Shown: positions 48,818-58,373, numbered from the stretch's first letter. The stretch is 64,000 nt of DNA from BOG-908 sp963751795 (GCA_963751795.1 CAVVVI010000002.1:496001-560000); one strand, 5' to 3'. The notes: generated from the letters alone by a model not told the origin. Numbers and translations: made by a program.

Positions 48818-49693
48818 CTAATCGAGGGCATCCCGCAGCTGCCGCTCGTAATGGCGGTAGTATTTGTCGGTCACCAGATCCGTCTTCACCACGATGGCCA
48901 CGTCGGTGGTGTTGAACTGATGATCGATCACCGCGCCATCGCCGATGAAGCAGCCGAGCCGCAGATAGCCCTTGATCAGCGGCGGCAGGCTGGCCAGCGC
49001 CCGCTTGTTGTCCACCTCGTCGGGGTCCATCCGGCGCATCTCAACGTAGCGGTCGGCCAGCGCCCGCGGCCGCAGCGCCGGCGGTGCCAGGTGATTATAG
49101 TACAAATAGGTCAGCTCCGCCGCCCATTCGTCGGGGTCGGTCGAAGGCAGGCTGGCGCAGCCGAACATCATGTCGATTTGATGGCGGAACACATAGGCCG
49201 CGATGCCGCGCCACAGCAGCTGCATCACCGCGCGGCTGCGATAGCCGATTTCCACGCAGGAACGGCCCAGCTCCAGCAGCTTGCCTTGAAAGCCGATCAG
49301 CGGCGAAATGTCGTATTCGTCATCCGAGTAGAACCGCCCGATACGCTCGGCGGCGCTCTGCGTCATCAGCCGGTAGGTGCCCACCACGCCCTCCGGCCCC
49401 GGCCCGATGGCATGGTCCACCACCAGCATATGGTCGGCCACAGCGTCGAACGCGTCCACGTCGCGGCGCGAAGCGCGCGCGGCCTCCGAAGGCTCGGCCC
49501 GCATCTCCTCATAGAACACCCGCCAGCGCAGCGCCTGGGCCGCGTCGATCTCGGCCGTGGTCGCCGCGATGCGCACGCCCAGATGCCCGGCCCGCAGCTC
49601 GCCGAAGCCGCGATCGTCATCGGGCCCCAGCGGCGGGCCCTGCCGCTTCAGCCCGCCGGTCGGGATCGGCGCCATCTTCGTCTCAGCCGTCAT
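48818..49693 (-). CDS. OlsB-like acyl-ACP N-acyltransferase (GNAT fold)
   Basis: A 291-residue protein of the ornithine/hemolysin-like acyltransferase family. It starts with a charged 40-residue leader and then has AQALRWRVFYEEMRAE, GTYRLM, LELGRSCVEIGYRSRAVMQL and MMFGCASLPSTDP, the OlsB blocks that make lyso-ornithine lipid from ornithine and 3-hydroxyacyl-ACP. The ATG overlaps the fur stop by four bases, so the two are cotranscribed. No olsA is next to it. Confidence 0.75.
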   Translation of the reverse strand: MTAETKMAPIPTGGLKRQGPPLGPDDDRGFGELRAGHLGVRIAATTAEIDAAQALRWRVFYEEMRAEPSEAARASRRDVDAFDAVADHMLVVDHAIGPGPEGVVGTYRLMTQSAAERIGRFYSDDEYDISPLIGFQGKLLELGRSCVEIGYRSRAVMQLLWRGIAAYVFRHQIDMMFGCASLPSTDPDEWAAELTYLYYNHLAPPALRPRALADRYVEMRRMDPDEVDNKRALASLPPLIKGYLRLGCFIGDGAVIDHQFNTTDVAIVVKTDLVTDKYYRHYERQLRDALD

Positions 49694-50178
49694 CCTGCTG
49701 CTCCGTTCGGCCGCGGTGCGGCCTCTGCGTCGGCTTCGGCGCTGGCCGGGGCCGCGGATGCACTCTCCTGCATCCCGGCGCGGCGGCCGTAGATCTCGAG
49801 CCGGGTGGAGACCAGGTCGAACCCGAGCCCGCCGGCGATCTGCTCCATCAGGCGCTCATGCTCGCCGCCCTCGAACTCGATCACGCGTCCGGTGTCAATG
49901 TCGATCAGGTGATAATGGCGTCCATGCTCGGTCGGCTCGTAGCGGGCCCGACCGCCGCCGAAATCCCGCCGCTCCAGAATCCCGCGCTCCTCGAGCAGCC
50001 GCACGGTGCGATAGACGGTGGCAATGGAAATGCGGCCGTCCGACGCCGATGCGCGCCGGTATAGCTCCTCGACATCCGGATGGTCCTCGGCATCGGAGAG
50101 CACGCGCGCAATGACCCGGCGCTGGCCGGTCATTTTCAGCCCCTGCTCCACGCAGATGCGCTCGATGCGCGACGTCAT
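49690..50178 (-). CDS. fur: Fur/Mur-type metal-responsive regulator
   Basis: A 162-residue Fur-family repressor. The winged helix carries DVEELYRRASASDGRISIATVYRTVRLLE-like features; the metal site is seen in GRHYHLIDIDTGRVIEFEGG, with HxH and Asp/Glu ligands. The Cys pairs of the structural zinc site in enteric Fur are absent, as is usual in alphaproteobacterial Fur/Mur, which can respond to iron or manganese. A Glu/Ala-rich tail follows. It heads a tight unit with olsB. Confidence 0.85.
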   Translation of the reverse strand: MTSRIERICVEQGLKMTGQRRVIARVLSDAEDHPDVEELYRRASASDGRISIATVYRTVRLLEERGILERRDFGGGRARYEPTEHGRHYHLIDIDTGRVIEFEGGEHERLMEQIAGGLGFDLVSTRLEIYGRRAGMQESASAAPASAEADAEAAPRPNGAAG

Positions 50179-50278
50179 CCGGCCTCCGATCTCAGGATGG
50201 CGTAGCGGATCGCAGGCCCGGTTGTCGATGCGAGGAATGGCCCCCGCGCGCCTCGCGCCGATGGGGCAGGGCGGGAAG

Positions 50279-50314
50279 CGGGCTCGCCCGGCCCACGCTG
50301 GCCAGGCGAGCCCG
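50279..50314. terminator. hairpin upstream of fur, downstream of the membrane-protein pair
   Basis: CGGGCTCGCC (50279-50288) pairs with GGCGAGCCCG (50305-50314) around a 16-base loop, flanked by TTATTT on the plus side. It separates the small membrane-protein gene (stop at 50326, minus) from the fur promoter region. Confidence 0.6.
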
Positions 50315-50325
50315 TTATTTCGGGG

Positions 50326-50766
50326 TTAAGGCCGGGAGCGCCGCAGCCCCGCACCGGCGGCGCGGAACAGCACGCGCAGCAGGCCGGTCTGCGCCACCAT
50401 GCGGGTGGCCGGCGCCAGCAGCGCGGCCATCGTCAGGCTGGCACGCGCCTGCTCGATGCTCTGGTCGCGCACCCGGCGGGCTTCCACAATCACCGGATCG
50501 TTCACCTTCCCGGCCGCCAGCACGCCGAACACGCCGGCGATCACCAGATCGACTGCCGCCACGATCGCCACGGCGACCACCGGCGAGAGCTGGGCATACT
50601 GGATCAGCGCCAGCGCCCCGATCACGTGCAACAGCGCCAGCAGGCACAGCGCGAACACCGCCGCCACCGCGCCGTAGATCGCCCGGCGCACCACACTGGT
50701 AACGATACGCTTGACCAGCAGCATTTCCGCCTGGGCGGCGACGCGGGCAAGGCGGACGGTCCGCAT
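50326..50766 (-). CDS. phage-holin-superfamily (PF07332-like) membrane protein
   Basis: A 146-residue protein with two membrane helices (about residues 30-58 and 65-90; AVFALCLLALLHVIGALALI and SPVVAVAIVAAVDLVIAGVF) and a C-terminal amphipathic helix. The pattern is that of the YqjE/actinobacterial-phage-holin superfamily, common as a stress membrane protein with DUF883 proteins. It begins 12 bases after a DUF883 gene, so the two form a unit. Confidence 0.65.
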   Translation of the reverse strand: MRTVRLARVAAQAEMLLVKRIVTSVVRRAIYGAVAAVFALCLLALLHVIGALALIQYAQLSPVVAVAIVAAVDLVIAGVFGVLAAGKVNDPVIVEARRVRDQSIEQARASLTMAALLAPATRMVAQTGLLRVLFRAAGAGLRRSRP

Positions 50767-50778
50767 GATCGGTCGCCC

Positions 50779-51027
50779 TTACTTGGTGATTCGGCCGAAC
50801 AGGAAGCCGACGGCAGCGGCCACGCCGATGGCGATCAGCGGCTGGTCGCGCACGCGGTCCGAAACCGCCTCGGCCTGGTCCTCGGTGTAGGCGCGGGCAC
50901 GGTCGGCCGCAGCCTGGGCGCGCTTGCTCGCGTCGTTGAAGGCCGGCGTCACGCGCTCTTCCATCAGCTCGTTCACCTGGGCGCGCAGATTGCGCAGCTC
51001 GTCGCGGGCATTGTCGGTCATGGCCAT
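50779..51027 (-). CDS. DUF883 (ElaB/YqjD-like) membrane-anchored protein
   Basis: An 82-residue protein: a coiled coil (LRNLRAQVNELMEERVTPAF) and DRARAYTEDQAEAVSDRVRD followed by a single C-terminal membrane helix LIAIGVAAAVGFLFGRI, the DUF883 tail-anchored plan. E. coli homologues bind ribosomes at the membrane in stationary phase; whether this one does is not known. It pairs with the holin-superfamily gene downstream. Confidence 0.85.
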   Translation of the reverse strand: MAMTDNARDELRNLRAQVNELMEERVTPAFNDASKRAQAAADRARAYTEDQAEAVSDRVRDQPLIAIGVAAAVGFLFGRITK

Positions 51028-51149
51028 GGCAGGCTCCTCGGTCTGGTTGGCGGGGTCGCCGATGTCGTTGCGGACACCGCAGGCCCAAGCAACGCCACCT
51101 TTCGGGGCCGGTTGCCATGCGGTATCACGAACCGGCGGGGGATGGCGGC

Positions 51150-52232
51150 ATGCACGCGGCGGCGCTGAAGATGTCAGGGCTGACGGGCGGCGGCCTCGAC
51201 GGCCTTACGCTCAGCCCGGCGCCGGGCGCCCTCACTGCCGTGCTGGCGCCCGCCGGCGCCGGCAAAACCGCGTTGCTGCAAGCGCTGGCCGGGTTCTCCC
51301 GCATCCGCGGCACCGTCGAACTCGACGGGCACGACATCGCGCGCCTGCCGGCCTGGCGGCGCGGCTTCGGTGTGGTGTCGGCCAACGACGCCCTGCTGCC
51401 GCATTTCAGCTTGGCCGACAACGTGGCCTATCCGCTGCGCCTGCGCGGCCTGAGCCCGGCTGCGCGCCTGCCATTGGTGGCCGAGGCGCTGCATCTCGTG
51501 CAGCTCGCCGGCGCCGGCGGGCTGCTGCCGCATCAGGCCACCGCCGCGCAGCGCCAGCGCGCGATGCTGGCGCGCGCCACGGTGTTCGCACCGCGCGTGC
51601 TCCTGCTCGACGAGCCGTTCTCCGCCCAGGACCCGCCGGAAGCCGCCGCCCTGGCCGTCAGCCTGCGCCGCATCCACGCCTTGCTCGGCACCACCACCAC
51701 GCTGCTCGCCACCACGCACGGCGCCCAAGCGCTGGCTGTGGCCGACCGCATCGCCGTGCTGCGCGGCGGCGCCGTCGAGCAGCACGGCACGCCGGAGGAG
51801 GTGTTCGACCGTCCGCGCAACGCCTACGTGGCGGCGCTGCTGGGCGAGACGAACCATCTGGCCGGCACCGTCGAGGCCACCGACGACGATTGGGCGCGCA
51901 TCCGGCTCGCCTGCGGCCCGACCGTCGAAGCACTGCCGGGCCGCACGCTGCAGCCCGGCGATCCCTGCATCGTCAGCATCAGGCCGGAGCGCATCGCGGT
52001 GGCCGCCGCCAGCGCCGCGGAAATGGGCGAGGGCGCGCTCGATGCCACGCTGATCGAGGCGCAGTTCGAGGGCGCCAGCTACCGGCTGCGCCTGCTGATC
52101 GGCTCCGGCGCCGAGCTGGTGGTGCGCCGCGCCGCCGCCGCCGGGCTGCGCGGCCTCGCCGCCGGCGCCCGGGTGGCACTTGCCTGGCAAAGCGGCCACG
52201 CCTTCGCCTTCCGGCAGGACAGTGCCGCCTGA
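51150..52232 (+). CDS. orphan ABC transporter ATP-binding protein, PotA/CysA-like
   Basis: A 360-residue ATPase with a C-terminal TOBE-like domain (about residues 225-355; GDPCIVSIRPERI). Walker A is APAGAGKTA instead of GxxGxGKS/T, Walker B is VLLLDEPFSAQD, and the signature between them reads ATAAQRQR where LSGGQ is expected. The H-loop His in TTHGAQAL is present. ATG 51150 with GGGGGA is preferred to ATG 51117. No permease or binding protein is next to it. The degenerate signature suggests weak or altered ATPase activity. Confidence 0.75.
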   Translation: MHAAALKMSGLTGGGLDGLTLSPAPGALTAVLAPAGAGKTALLQALAGFSRIRGTVELDGHDIARLPAWRRGFGVVSANDALLPHFSLADNVAYPLRLRGLSPAARLPLVAEALHLVQLAGAGGLLPHQATAAQRQRAMLARATVFAPRVLLLDEPFSAQDPPEAAALAVSLRRIHALLGTTTTLLATTHGAQALAVADRIAVLRGGAVEQHGTPEEVFDRPRNAYVAALLGETNHLAGTVEATDDDWARIRLACGPTVEALPGRTLQPGDPCIVSIRPERIAVAAASAAEMGEGALDATLIEAQFEGASYRLRLLIGSGAELVVRRAAAAGLRGLAAGARVALAWQSGHAFAFRQDSAA

Positions 52233-52275
52233 ACCGCCTTTGGGAACGCACCGCGTTCCGGCCTAGGCTCGCATC

Positions 52276-54597
52276 ATGCGCCTGTTCCGACTTTTCCTGA
52301 TCCTCGCCCTTTCGGTCGCCGGCGCGCTCGCCATCGCGCTGTGGCTCACCTTGCCGCCCAGCAGCGACAGCCGCGCCATCGCCGGCCTGCACGCGCCGGT
52401 GGAGGTCACGCTGGATGGCTGGGGCATTCCGCGCATCCATGCCGGCAGCGAGGCCGATGCCGCCGCCGCTCTGGGCTACCTGCATGCACGCGACCGCATG
52501 TTCCAGATGGAGCTGACCCGCCGCGCCGCCTCCGGCCGGCTGGCCGAGATCGCCGGCCCGCGCGCCGTGCGGGTGGACCGGCTGGCGCGCATCTTCGGCG
52601 AACGCCAGCACGCCGAGCGCAGCTACGCCGCCCTGCCGCCCGATCTGCAGGCCGTGCTGGTGGCCTACGCGGCCGGCGTGAATGCCTGGATCGCCCAGCG
52701 CGGCCGGCTCGCCGCCCCCGAATTCCTGCTGCTGGGCGCGCCCGAGCCATGGCGCCCCTCCGACTGCCTGCTCTGGAGCGAGACCGTCTCGCTCTGGCTT
52801 GGCGACAATTACCGCACCGAGCTGGGCCGTGCGGCGATGGCTGGCCACGTGTCCCCCGCGCGCATCGGCGAGCTGTGGCCACCCACCGACGGCACGGCCC
52901 CGCCAGATGGCGCGCCCCCGCCGCCCCCGGTGCGCCAAGGCCTCCTCGACAGCCTGCCGGCCTTTCCCGCGCCGTTCACCCTGCCCGGCGAGGCCTCCAA
53001 CGCCTGGGCAGTGGACGGCCGCCACTCGGCCACGGGCGCGCCGCTGCTGGCCGGCGACCCGCATTTGCAGCTTGGCTTTCCCGCCCTGTGGTATCTGGCG
53101 CGGATCGAAACCCCGCGCGGCGTGCTGGTGGGCGCCACCGCCCCTGGCGTGCCGTTTCTGGTGATCGGCCGCAACAGCCATATCGGCTGGAGCTTCACCA
53201 CCACCGGAATCGACACGCAGGACGTCTTCATCGAGCGTGTGCTGCCCGACGGCCGCTATGCCGCGCCCGGCGGCCCGCTTGCCTTCACCGTGCGCGACGA
53301 AATCATCCACGTCCGCGGCGCCGCCGACGTGCATCTGCGGGTCCGCAGCACGCGCCACGGCCCGGTGATCAGCGACGATGGCGGCCCCAGTTCGGCCAAC
53401 GGTCCGGTGATGGCCGTGCAAATGGCGCAGTTCGCGCTGTCCAGCCCCGCGCCCGGCCTGTTCGCGCTCAACCACGCCGCCAGCGTCGCCGAGGCCGGCC
53501 GGGCCGCTGCCATCATGACCGCGCCGATGCAGAACCTCACCGTCGCCGGACCGGACGGCATCGGCCTATTCACCACCGGCCAGGTGCCGGTGCGCCGCGC
53601 CGGCGACGGCAGCGCCCCGGTGGCCGGCGATGACGGCGCGCATGACTGGCTGGGCTTCGTCGGCGGCGAGCGCCTGCCGCATGTCGTCAACCCGGCCAGC
53701 GGTACGGTGGAGAACGCCAACGAGCGCACCGCGCCGGCCAGTTTTCCGGTGTTTCTCGGCCGCGACTTCCCGGCACCGCTGCGCGCCCGGCGCATTCACG
53801 CCTGGCTGGCGTCCAAGCCGGTCTTCTCGGCCGATGACTTCGAGGCGATGCAGCGCGACCCCGTCAGCGTGCTCGCCACCGACATGCTGGGGCCGCTGCG
53901 CGCGCTGCCGCCCCAGCCCGGCGTCGCAGGCCAGGCGCAGGCCCTGCTGGCCGGCTGGGACGGCACGATGGACAAGGCCCGGCCGGAACCGCTGATCTTC
54001 AATGCCACCGTGCAGCTGTTCGTCGCGCAGGTGATCGCCGCCAACCACGTGGCCGAAACCGATCTGGGTCCGTGGAACGGCTTTGCGGACTGGCTGGTCA
54101 CCCCGGCGGGCGGCGTGTGGTGCGGCGGCGATTGCCGGCCGGCGCTGGGCCGCGCGCTGCACGATGCCACGGCCCAGCTCGCCACACGCTACAGCGCCGA
54201 CCCCGCCACCTGGCGCTGGGGCGCCGCCCACCAGGCGCGCTTCGCCCACCCCCTGCTGGGCGAGCTGCCGCTGGTGGGCGCGCTGGCGGCCCGCAGCGTG
54301 GCCATCGACGGCGACGACAGCACGCTCTGGCGCGGCGGCAGCGGCGTGCTGGGCGATTTCGCGGCCCGCCACGGCGCCGCCTACCGGGGTATCTACGATG
54401 TGGCCGAGCTGGACCGCAGCCGCTTCGTGGTCACGCCCGGCCAGTCCGGTAACCTGCTCAGCCGCCATGCCTTCGATATGCTGCCGCTCTGGGCCGCGGG
54501 CCGCACGATCACGATCCCCGCCAGCCCGGCGCAGGTCAGCGCCACATTGCACCTGCAACCCGCCGGCCTTGCAGCGCCGCCGCCCCATGCAAAGTGA
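52276..54597 (+). CDS. penicillin acylase-like Ntn hydrolase
   Basis: A 773-residue exported Ntn-hydrolase precursor: an N-terminal signal or anchor (MRLFRLFLILALSVAGALAI), the alpha-chain region, then the self-cleavage point with nucleophile Ser241 in GEASNAWAVDGRHS (the mature beta chain begins SNAW). The beta chain has GDPHLQLGFPALWY, GRNSHIGWSFT and ENANERT. Targets include beta-lactams, acyl-homoserine lactones or other amides; which is not predictable from sequence. It follows the ABC gene by 43 bases. Confidence 0.88.
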   Translation: MRLFRLFLILALSVAGALAIALWLTLPPSSDSRAIAGLHAPVEVTLDGWGIPRIHAGSEADAAAALGYLHARDRMFQMELTRRAASGRLAEIAGPRAVRVDRLARIFGERQHAERSYAALPPDLQAVLVAYAAGVNAWIAQRGRLAAPEFLLLGAPEPWRPSDCLLWSETVSLWLGDNYRTELGRAAMAGHVSPARIGELWPPTDGTAPPDGAPPPPPVRQGLLDSLPAFPAPFTLPGEASNAWAVDGRHSATGAPLLAGDPHLQLGFPALWYLARIETPRGVLVGATAPGVPFLVIGRNSHIGWSFTTTGIDTQDVFIERVLPDGRYAAPGGPLAFTVRDEIIHVRGAADVHLRVRSTRHGPVISDDGGPSSANGPVMAVQMAQFALSSPAPGLFALNHAASVAEAGRAAAIMTAPMQNLTVAGPDGIGLFTTGQVPVRRAGDGSAPVAGDDGAHDWLGFVGGERLPHVVNPASGTVENANERTAPASFPVFLGRDFPAPLRARRIHAWLASKPVFSADDFEAMQRDPVSVLATDMLGPLRALPPQPGVAGQAQALLAGWDGTMDKARPEPLIFNATVQLFVAQVIAANHVAETDLGPWNGFADWLVTPAGGVWCGGDCRPALGRALHDATAQLATRYSADPATWRWGAAHQARFAHPLLGELPLVGALAARSVAIDGDDSTLWRGGSGVLGDFAARHGAAYRGIYDVAELDRSRFVVTPGQSGNLLSRHAFDMLPLWAAGRTITIPASPAQVSATLHLQPAGLAAPPPHAK

Positions 54598-54677
54598 TGC
54601 TTCCCAGCGATCGCGTTTGCCCTGCATGATGCGGACGCAGTAGGATTTACGGCTGGCTGGAGCGACGAAGAACCCGG

Positions 54678-55460
54678 ATGACCTACAAGCCGCCGCGCCG
54701 CCCGCAATTCTTCTACACAACCGCGCCGCTGCCCTGCCCCTACGTGCAGGGCCGCACGGAGCGCAAGGTGGTCACCGAGATCACCGGACCCGACGCCGAC
54801 TCGCTGCACGACCGCCTCTCGCGCGCCGGCTTCCGCCGCAGCCACAACATCGCCTACGCCCCGGTCTGCCCCAATTGCTCGGCCTGCGTGCCGATCCGCA
54901 TCGACACCGCCCTGTTCGAGCCCGACCGCGGCCTGCGCCGGGTCGCCCGCGCCAACGAGGCGACCGAAGGTTTCGAGGTGCCGGCGCGCGCCACCGCCGA
55001 GCAGTTCGCCCTGTTCCAGCGCTACCAGCAGAACCGCCACAGCGACGGCGACATGGCGACGATGAGTTTCTACGACTACCGCGCGATGGTGGAGGACACG
55101 CCCATCGAGACGATGGTGGTCGAGTTCCGCGATGCCGAAGACCGCCTGGTGGGCGCCTGCCTCGCCGACCGGCTGGGAGACGGCCTCTCGGCGGTCTACA
55201 GCTTCTTCGCCCCCGAACTCGCCCGGCGCTCGCTCGGCACGTTCGCGATCCTTTGGCTGGTGGAACGCGCCCGCCAGCTGGGCCTGCCCTATGTCTATCT
55301 CGGCTACTGGGTGCCTGAGAGCCGGAAGATGGCCTACAAGGTGCGCTTCCGCCCCTGCGAAATCCTGGCCGGCGGCAGCTGGCGCATGTTGACGGACGCG
55401 GATCTAGGCAGCAGCGAAGCCAGGGTCGGAACCCTGCTGGTGCCCGAAAGCGTCAGCTAA
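54678..55460 (+). CDS. bpt: aspartate/glutamate leucyltransferase
   Basis: N-end-rule transferase that adds Leu from Leu-tRNA to N-terminal Asp/Glu for ClpS/ClpAP degradation. The 260-residue protein has CPYVQGRTERKVVTEITG, CPNCSACVPIRID (conserved Cys cluster), NRHSDGDMATMSFYDYRAM and LPYVYLGYWVPESRKMAYKV, all characteristic of Bpt. It has its own 80-base upstream gap and is convergent with the Nudix gene, whose stop lies 7 bases away. Confidence 0.94.
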   Translation: MTYKPPRRPQFFYTTAPLPCPYVQGRTERKVVTEITGPDADSLHDRLSRAGFRRSHNIAYAPVCPNCSACVPIRIDTALFEPDRGLRRVARANEATEGFEVPARATAEQFALFQRYQQNRHSDGDMATMSFYDYRAMVEDTPIETMVVEFRDAEDRLVGACLADRLGDGLSAVYSFFAPELARRSLGTFAILWLVERARQLGLPYVYLGYWVPESRKMAYKVRFRPCEILAGGSWRMLTDADLGSSEARVGTLLVPESVS

Positions 55461-55467
55461 CCACCTC

Positions 55468-56307
55468 TCAATACCGCTCGCCAAAATCGTTCATTGCGGC
55501 CATCGCCGTGCGCAGCGCCAACGCCTCCGCCTCGGGCAGCAGATCGAACCGCAGCAGCAGCCCGATCAGCACCAGCGCCACGTTGAACTTGAACGCATCC
55601 GTCTCGCGAAGCGCCGCGGTCACGCGCGCCACCGGCCACAGCTCGAACCCCGCCACCTCGCCATCCGCCGGCGCCGGCCGCACATCCTCGGGCAACCACA
55701 GATCGTAGCAATGCAGCCGGTCGCGGCGCAGGCCTTCGGGCCGCAACGTCGCGTAGCCGAGCGTGCCCACCGGTGCCGCGCCCGCCACCACGGAGGCAGC
55801 CAGCCCGGCCTCCTCGGCGCCCTCCTTGCACAGCGTCTCCGCCGCGCCCGATCCGGCGGCGATGCCGCCTGCAAACAGATGGTCGAGCTTGCCCGGATCC
55901 ATCAGCCGGTCGGCCGCGCGCCTTGCCACCCACAGGTGCAGCCCGTCCGCCCGGCGCACCAGCCCGTTCACGTGCACGCCCTCGGCGCGGATCCCCAGCC
56001 AGGGCAGCGCCCCGCGATCCACCGTGGCCAGCACGGCGCCCCCGGGCACCGCCCGCACGTCGAACGCCTCGCCCCGCCAGCCGAACGCGCCCGCATCGGC
56101 GGCCGCGCGCGCCAACCCCGGCAGCCGCGCCGGCTCGGCCAGCACGACGGCTCCGTCGGCCTGCGCGCAGTCCAGCCGCAGCAGCCGCTCCACGGCGGCA
56201 TCCTCCACCCAGCCGACCTGATCGCGGCCGAGCCGGAACGCCAGCCGCCCGCCGGGCAGGCTGACATTCCGCACGGCGTGCAGATGCCGCAGCAGGGTGG
56301 CGTCCAT
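55468..56307 (-). CDS. DUF4743/Nudix hydrolase-like protein
   Basis: A 279-residue protein in the family of a DUF4743 N-terminal domain fused to a Nudix domain. ATG 56307 with AAGGAG is chosen. The Nudix region reads GGIAAGSGAAETLCKEGAEEAGL: the REUxEExGU core is KEGAEEAGL (Arg replaced by Lys) and the first Glu of the box is missing. Such proteins relate to the fungal YJR142W and plant NUDT20/24 group (thiamine diphosphate-like substrates). Catalytic competence is uncertain. Confidence 0.7.
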   Translation of the reverse strand: MDATLLRHLHAVRNVSLPGGRLAFRLGRDQVGWVEDAAVERLLRLDCAQADGAVVLAEPARLPGLARAAADAGAFGWRGEAFDVRAVPGGAVLATVDRGALPWLGIRAEGVHVNGLVRRADGLHLWVARRAADRLMDPGKLDHLFAGGIAAGSGAAETLCKEGAEEAGLAASVVAGAAPVGTLGYATLRPEGLRRDRLHCYDLWLPEDVRPAPADGEVAGFELWPVARVTAALRETDAFKFNVALVLIGLLLRFDLLPEAEALALRTAMAAMNDFGERY

Positions 56308-56410
56308 GAGGCTCCTTGGCGGGGTGAAGGCGGCAGCGGGCAGGGCTTCTGCGAAAAAAGACGCCGCCGGTTCCTTCCTATCATCCCCGCACCGCGCCAC
56401 ATGCGCCTCC

Positions 56411-58282
56411 ATGCGCGTCATGTCGTCCAATCGCCTCTCTCTGCCCGGCCAATCCCGCAGCACGGCGGAAACCGTCCGCTCCCTCATCGGCTATCTCTGG
56501 CCCAAGGGCGACCCGCGGGCGCGGCTCCGCGTCGTGCTCTCCATGTCCTTCCTGGTGCTGGCCAAGGTCGCCAACGTCTACGTGCCGGTGTTCTACGCCC
56601 GCGCCGTCGATGCGCTGTCGCATCGCGGCGGCACCGCCCAGCTGCTCGCCATCCCGGTGGGCCTCATCGTCGGCTACGGCCTGGTGCGCCTCGCCTCGGC
56701 CGGCTTCGGCGAGCTGCGCGATGCGGTGTTCGCCGCTGTGCAGCAGCGCACGGTGCGCCGCGTGGCGCTGGAGACATTCCAGCACATGCACCGGCTCAGC
56801 CTGCGCTTCCACCTGGACCGCCAGACCGGCGGCGTCTCGCGCGCCATCGAGCGCGGCAGCGCCGGCATCGAGCAGGTGCTGCGCCTGGCCGTCTTCAACA
56901 TCGTGCCGACGATGATCGAGCTGGTGCTGGTCACTACCATCATGTGGCGCATCTTCGACTGGCGGTTCGCGCTGATCACCTTCGGCGCGGTGGCCGCCTA
57001 CATTGCGTTCACCCTGGCGTTTGCCAGCTGGCGCGTGCGCTTCCGCCGCTCGATGAACGAGAGCGACAGCGCCGCCCAGTCCAAGGCGGTGGACAGCCTG
57101 CTGAACTACGAGACGGTGAAGTATTTCGGCAACGAGGCGCACGAGGCGCGCCGCTTCGATGGCGCGCTGGCCGGCTACGAAAAAGCGGCGGTCAAAAGCC
57201 AGGTCACGCTGAACATGCTCAACCTCGGCCAGGCCGCGATCATCGCTGGCGGGCTCACCGCCATCATGCTGATGGCCGCGCACGGCGTGGTCACCGGGCA
57301 GATGAGCGTCGGTAAATTCGTGCTCGCCAACACCTACCTGGCCCAGCTCTACACCCCGCTGAGCTTCCTGGGCTTCGCCTACAACACCATCCAGCAAGGG
57401 CTGGTGGACATGGAGCAGATGTTCCGCCTGCTCGGTGTGGACGAAGAAGTGCAGGACAGCGCCGGCGCCGTGCAGCTGGCCGGCCACCTCTCCGAGGGCG
57501 ATCCGTGCTCCGTCACCTTCGAGGACGTGCAGTTCGGCTACACGCCCGCCCGCGAGATCCTCAAGGGCGTCAGCTTCACCGTGCCGGCCGGGCGCAAGAT
57601 CGCCGTGGTCGGCCCTACCGGCGCCGGCAAATCCACCATCAGCCGCCTGCTGTTCCGCTTCTACGACGTCACCGGCGGCGCCGTGCTGATCGATGGGCGC
57701 GACGTGCGCGACTACACCCAGGCCTCGCTGCGGGCCGCGATCGGCGTGGTGCCGCAGGATACCGTGCTGTTCAACGACACCATCCGCTACAACATCGCCT
57801 ACGGCCGCCCGAACGCCACGCAGGCCGAGATCGAGCACGCCGCCCGCGTGGCGCAGGTGCATGATTTCGTGCTGCGCATGCCCGATGGCTACGACACGCG
57901 GGTGGGCGAACGCGGCCTCAAGCTGTCCGGCGGCGAAAAGCAGCGCGTGGCCATCGCCCGCACGGTGCTGAAGGACCCGCGCATCCTGATCCTCGACGAG
58001 GCCACCAGCGCGCTCGACAGCCGCACCGAGCGCGACATCGATGCGGCCCTCCGCGCCGTCTCCGGCGGCCGCACCACGCTGGTGATCGCCCACCGGCTGA
58101 GCACGGTGGTCGATGCCGACGAGATCATCGTGCTGGTGGACGGCCAGATCGCCGAACGCGGCTCGCACCGCGAGCTGCTGGACCAGAACGGTGTGTTCGC
58201 CCGCATGTGGGAACTGCAGGCCCAGCAGGCCGAACCGGAAGCGGCCGAAGCCCAGCTCGAAGCTGATCTCGCCGCGCGGTAG
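56411..58282 (+). CDS. Atm1-type ABC exporter (half-transporter)
   Basis: A 623-residue exporter with six N-terminal membrane helices (about residues 25-330) and a nucleotide-binding domain. The sequence contains LSGGEKQRVAIARTVLKD (signature), GPTGAGKSTI (Walker A), LILDEATSALD (Walker B), and the helix-2 region LRFHLDRQTGGVSRAIERG and NYETVKYFGNE, which bind glutathione in NaAtm1. It therefore exports a glutathione conjugate or glutathione-linked sulfur/metal species needed for cytosolic iron-sulfur or metal homeostasis. ATG 56411 or 56420 may be the start. Confidence 0.9.
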   Translation: MRVMSSNRLSLPGQSRSTAETVRSLIGYLWPKGDPRARLRVVLSMSFLVLAKVANVYVPVFYARAVDALSHRGGTAQLLAIPVGLIVGYGLVRLASAGFGELRDAVFAAVQQRTVRRVALETFQHMHRLSLRFHLDRQTGGVSRAIERGSAGIEQVLRLAVFNIVPTMIELVLVTTIMWRIFDWRFALITFGAVAAYIAFTLAFASWRVRFRRSMNESDSAAQSKAVDSLLNYETVKYFGNEAHEARRFDGALAGYEKAAVKSQVTLNMLNLGQAAIIAGGLTAIMLMAAHGVVTGQMSVGKFVLANTYLAQLYTPLSFLGFAYNTIQQGLVDMEQMFRLLGVDEEVQDSAGAVQLAGHLSEGDPCSVTFEDVQFGYTPAREILKGVSFTVPAGRKIAVVGPTGAGKSTISRLLFRFYDVTGGAVLIDGRDVRDYTQASLRAAIGVVPQDTVLFNDTIRYNIAYGRPNATQAEIEHAARVAQVHDFVLRMPDGYDTRVGERGLKLSGGEKQRVAIARTVLKDPRILILDEATSALDSRTERDIDAALRAVSGGRTTLVIAHRLSTVVDADEIIVLVDGQIAERGSHRELLDQNGVFARMWELQAQQAEPEAAEAQLEADLAAR

Positions 58283-58373
58283 GGCCCGCGACGGCCTTCC
58301 CGGCGCGAAAGTTTTTCGCCGCCGACCGTAAAATCAGCGCCCGCTTCCCATATCCCGCGCAGAGGTGAACCAC

